This document shows, one piece after another, positions 4,936-6,726 of a stretch of 6,726 nucleotides of DNA. The stretch lies in the NCBI GenBank assembly GCA_023265495.1, contig JAHFTP010000097.1:1-6726 (forward strand), written 5' to 3'. Numbering within the stretch: position 1 is the stretch's first letter; each line of letters opens with the position of its first letter. Below the pieces are notes generated by a model. The model searched no databases, was not told the origin of the DNA, and saw only the letters and a program-made list of their open reading frames with translations. This stretch comes from Chlamydiota bacterium (GTDB lineage Bacteria; Chlamydiota; Chlamydiia; Chlamydiales; Rhabdochlamydiaceae). The position numbers and the translations under genes were made by a program.

Positions 4936-5298
4936 GGTTTTTCCTTTTTTTTGTTTATTATTTTAATAATTACTAAATCTAACTAACTTAATAATCAATA
5001 TTTTACATAACCATTTAATTTAATTCAATTGTTTTTGTTTATATTTAATTGCTGATAGGTGGTTTCTGTATAAGGTAAAAGCTTAGAGGTTTAAGACCTG
5101 TTTTTCCTGGGGCCTGGGTGTAAGAACCTTATGTTCTTATACGAGATGATCCTATTGTTACTTTTTTTCCTGAATTTTGCGCAGATTATGTCTGTAATTT
5201 GCATTAATTTCAATCGTTAATATTTATTTATTCCTCATTTGTTGTTAAATTAAGTTTTTATGTGCGTATTTTATAAACAACTCGCCAAAGTCTGAGGG
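4936..5298. other. AT-rich intergenic region of about 360 bp
   Basis: Besides the promoter at 5000-5028, the region holds a 10-bp stem, GTGTAAGAAC (5118-5127) with GTTCTTATAC (5133-5142). Its single G-U pair exists only in + strand RNA, and a T-run follows 18 nt later (5161-5167). A smaller fold AGGT / ACCT followed by five T lies at 5087-5105. No ORF with a credible RBS was found on either strand. A small + strand RNA is possible but no good promoter supports it. No clear terminator for the porin gene is visible next to its stop at 5299. Confidence 0.5.
5000..5028 (-). promoter_or_regulatory. Promoter of the 108-residue gene
   Basis: On the - strand, TTGAAT (5028-5023) and TAAAAT (5005-5000) have a 17-bp spacer. 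Predicted transcription start is near 4993, giving a leader of about 58 nt. The hexamers and spacing equal those of the promoter at 6534-6562. Confidence 0.6.
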
Positions 5299-6261
5299 CT
5301 AAAAGGTCCATAGCATGCGTAAGCTATAGCCGCTAAGGGAGATATCTCCTTGGTTAGCTATAAAGAGGCCAGGGGATGAGGGGTTGACAAAACGCATGAG
5401 CTGGTTTTGTCCAAAGCAAAATAGCTCATCTGCGCATAGGGACACATCCCAAGAGAGCTTTTTGTAGGAGGCTTGCCAATTAAGCCCGAGCAGGAGGTCT
5501 GTAAAGGCCTTGGCGGCGGGGAAGATCGAGTGGATTTTCATTCTCTCTTCGATGCCAAGTGTTGCATCTTCATCTTGGTGTAGGTAGATAGAGCCATAAG
5601 CTAAAGATATTGAGCCATTTGCAATGAGGGAGAGCTTTTTATAGAGAAAATATTGCAAATGCGATCCCAAAAGGGGGCCTACGCCGAAGAACTTGTCTTT
5701 CATACGTATGGTGTCCTCTCCGCCGGGAAATAGGGTTCCTCCCCTATAGGACATATTGTCTTTTTGCCTTAAAGAGGCTGCTCTAATGCCTATGTAAGGG
5801 GAAAGGGTGAAGCTGGGGGAGATGGATAAACTTTTTTTAATCGGGAGGTCTATGACGCCCAGGTGGAGGCGCCAATGGAGATCTGCCTCGTCCACGTACG
5901 CACTAGGGGAGGAAAAAGAAAGGGGGTGGATCCACTGAGGAACCAAAACAGGGCCCTTTACATGGGAGTGTGCATCAGTGTGTAGCGATGTGTAGGAGAG
6001 GGATAGATCCCATCCTCTGTGGGTGAAAATGGCTCCAAAGCCTATTTTGAAGCCAAAATCCCAGGCAAACTCCGGATTTACCACGCGGCTTTTAAGAGAG
6101 GAGGGAGATTCTCTTTTAGTTGCGAGGGCAAGACCATTTTCTGATGCATGCCAAAATAGGGCGTCTGAGATCACATAGAATGTATACGAGGGGTCAGTAG
6201 CAAAATTTTTGCTTGAGAACAAAAGAAGTGGTAAAAGACAAAGGCGTACAAAAAAATTCAT
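5299..6261 (-). CDS. MOMP-like outer-membrane beta-barrel protein (Legionella_OMP-type family)
   Basis: The 320-residue protein starts with a signal peptide (1-21; FFVRLCLLPLLLF core, probable cleavage after NFA). The mature part has the family landmarks: ALFWHASENGLALA (34-47), PEFAWDFGFKIGFGA (63-77), GWDLSLSYTSLHTDA (83-97), SPYIGIRAA (154-162) and FFGVGPLLGSHLQY (191-204). It has alternating amphipathic strands and a C-terminal Phe (MLWTF), typical for BAM-assembled barrels. This is the MOMP-like porin family of Legionella and environmental chlamydiae. It would sit in the outer membrane as a porin or adhesin; specificity is unknown. I chose ATG 6261. The frame also extends to a TTG at 6324, but that is 7 bp from the tRNA 3' end and upstream of the promoter at 6287-6315, and it would bury the signal peptide. 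No RBS is evident before 6261; the predicted leader is only about 20 nt. Confidence 0.85.
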   Translation of the reverse strand: MNFFVRLCLLPLLLFSSKNFATDPSYTFYVISDALFWHASENGLALATKRESPSSLKSRVVNPEFAWDFGFKIGFGAIFTHRGWDLSLSYTSLHTDAHSHVKGPVLVPQWIHPLSFSSPSAYVDEADLHWRLHLGVIDLPIKKSLSISPSFTLSPYIGIRAASLRQKDNMSYRGGTLFPGGEDTIRMKDKFFGVGPLLGSHLQYFLYKKLSLIANGSISLAYGSIYLHQDEDATLGIEERMKIHSIFPAAKAFTDLLLGLNWQASYKKLSWDVSLCADELFCFGQNQLMRFVNPSSPGLFIANQGDISLSGYSLRMLWTF

Positions 6262-6286
6262 TATGAGACTACAAAGTAAAGTTTGG

Positions 6287-6315
6287 GTTATAGCGAAGAA
6301 TTTTTTTTCTGTAAA
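6287..6315 (-). promoter_or_regulatory. Promoter of the MOMP-like gene
   Basis: On the - strand, TTTACA (6315-6310) and TATAAC (6292-6287) are separated by 17 bp that include an A-tract. Predicted start is near 6280, between the tRNA gene and the ATG at 6261, so the porin can be transcribed independently of the tRNA. Confidence 0.7.
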
Positions 6316-6330
6316 GTCACACAAAAACTT

Positions 6331-6412
<82 letters not shown>

Positions 6413-6434
6413 TTGTAGCAAAACATAAGTGAAA

Positions 6435-6464
6435 AGTATCGCGTAAAATCTTCGTTAAAGTCAA
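6435..6464 (-). promoter_or_regulatory. Promoter of tRNA-Leu
   Basis: On the - strand, TTGACT (6464-6459) and GATACT (6440-6435) have an 18-bp spacer. Start is expected near 6428, about 16 nt before the mature tRNA 5' end at 6412. Confidence 0.7.
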
Positions 6465-6484
6465 GCGTCGAAAAATAGTTTTTG

Positions 6485-6498
6485 GAAAACGAGTTTTC
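6485..6498. repeat. Short inverted repeat between the divergent tRNA and 6611 promoters
   Basis: GAAAAC and GTTTTC flank a 2-bp GA (6485-6498). It lies upstream of both divergent promoters and could be a small operator-like site; chance is possible in such AT-rich DNA. Confidence 0.25.
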
Positions 6499-6533
6499 TC
6501 AATTTTAGTTTTTGTATCAAAAAACTTGTTTTA

Positions 6534-6562
6534 TTGAATGTATAGAGGATTTCAACTAAAAT
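6534..6562 (+). promoter_or_regulatory. Promoter of the gene starting at 6611
   Basis: TTGAAT (6534-6539) and TAAAAT (6557-6562) have a 17-bp spacer. The expected start near 6569 gives a leader of about 42 nt that includes the RBS. Confidence 0.6.
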
Positions 6563-6610
6563 TCTTCATGTAAGTATTTGGTTTTTATTAACAAAGTTAA
6601 AGGTAATTTT

Positions 6611-6726
6611 GTGTGTAGTATTACTACTATTTTTAGCCAGAAATCGGGGAGCGCAAGCTTTCTAACAGAGGGGTTATTTTCTTGTTTGAAAAAGAAAACT
6701 TCTCCTGAGGAGATTTTTGCTAAGGC
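6611..6726 (+). CDS. 5' end of an unidentified gene (GTG start)
   Basis: The frame is open from GTG 6611 to the window edge (38 codons). The N-terminus reads MCSITTIFSQKSGSASFLTE, then GLFSCLKKKTSPEEIFAK. AAAGG (6599-6603) is 7 nt upstream, and a good promoter (6534-6562) places transcription in the right position. The nearest in-frame stop upstream is at 6557. A TTG at 6578 is a less likely start. The N-terminus is rich in Ser, Thr and Ile, without a signal peptide or charge pattern for the general secretory pathway. This composition is compatible with a type III secreted protein but is not diagnostic. I recognise no family from the short fragment. It is transcribed away from tRNA-Leu. Confidence 0.6.
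   Translation, partial: MCSITTIFSQKSGSASFLTEGLFSCLKKKTSPEEIFAK

Noticed and set aside
5096..5209. 37-codon open frame on the - strand in the AT-rich gap
   Set aside because: No RBS precedes its ATG, composition is not protein-like, and it overlaps the hairpin region; no support.
6262..6324. 21-residue N-terminal extension of the porin from TTG 6324
   Set aside because: The codon is 7 bp from the tRNA 3' end and upstream of the likely transcription start, and the extension would displace the signal peptide.

Overview
The window looks like chromosomal DNA of an environmental chlamydia (phylum Chlamydiota, in the range of Simkania, Waddlia, Parachlamydia and relatives). This is an inference. 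It rests on a small outer-membrane beta-barrel of the Legionella-type MOMP-like family that is expanded in those bacteria, a compact protein with a paired hydrophobic segment like an inclusion-membrane (Inc) protein, several short Ser/Thr-rich effector-like proteins, a tRNA gene without an encoded CCA, and moderate to low GC with AT-rich intergenic regions. No mobile element with a recognisable transposase or integrase is present.

Left part (1-1480, + strand): the 3' end of a larger gene whose last recognisable segment carries an SGHY...GVNL-type motif, known to me from plant IQM calmodulin-binding proteins and some bacterial effector-like proteins, followed by a low-complexity Ser/Leu repeat tail. 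Next is a short MgtE-type magnesium channel/transporter (two CBS domains plus the membrane domain, no N domain). A perfect 17-bp hairpin follows it.

Middle (1457-3113): a decayed AbiEi-type antitoxin/regulator on + (no start codon, one frameshift, truncated). Then, on the - strand, a 33-residue lysine-rich protein with its own ribosome binding site (RBS) and terminator, an Inc-like 118-residue protein, and a secreted 257-residue protein with two copies of a ~58-residue domain. The last two form a two-gene operon read right to left.

Right-centre (3231-4935): a complete AlkP-superfamily type I phosphodiesterase/nucleotide pyrophosphatase-like enzyme on +. Its start is probably at 3319 rather than the upstream ATG at 3271, and its stop codon sits inside its terminator. 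It converges on a 108-residue Ser/Thr/Pro-rich protein on - whose C-terminal end overlaps a nested palindromic element.

Right end (4936-6726): a ~360-bp AT-rich gap, the MOMP-like porin gene on - (start at 6261), tRNA-Leu(UAG) on -, and the first 38 codons of an unidentified + gene starting GTG at 6611. Good sigma70-like promoters are visible for the porin, the tRNA, the 108-residue gene and the 6611 gene. The last two have identical TTGAAT / 17 bp / TAAAAT elements.

The most interesting candidates are the IQM-like fragment, the secreted-protein plus Inc-like operon, the unannotated 33-residue basic protein, the AbiEi relic and the palindromic element inside the 108-residue ORF. Nothing here proves a wholly new multi-gene system.
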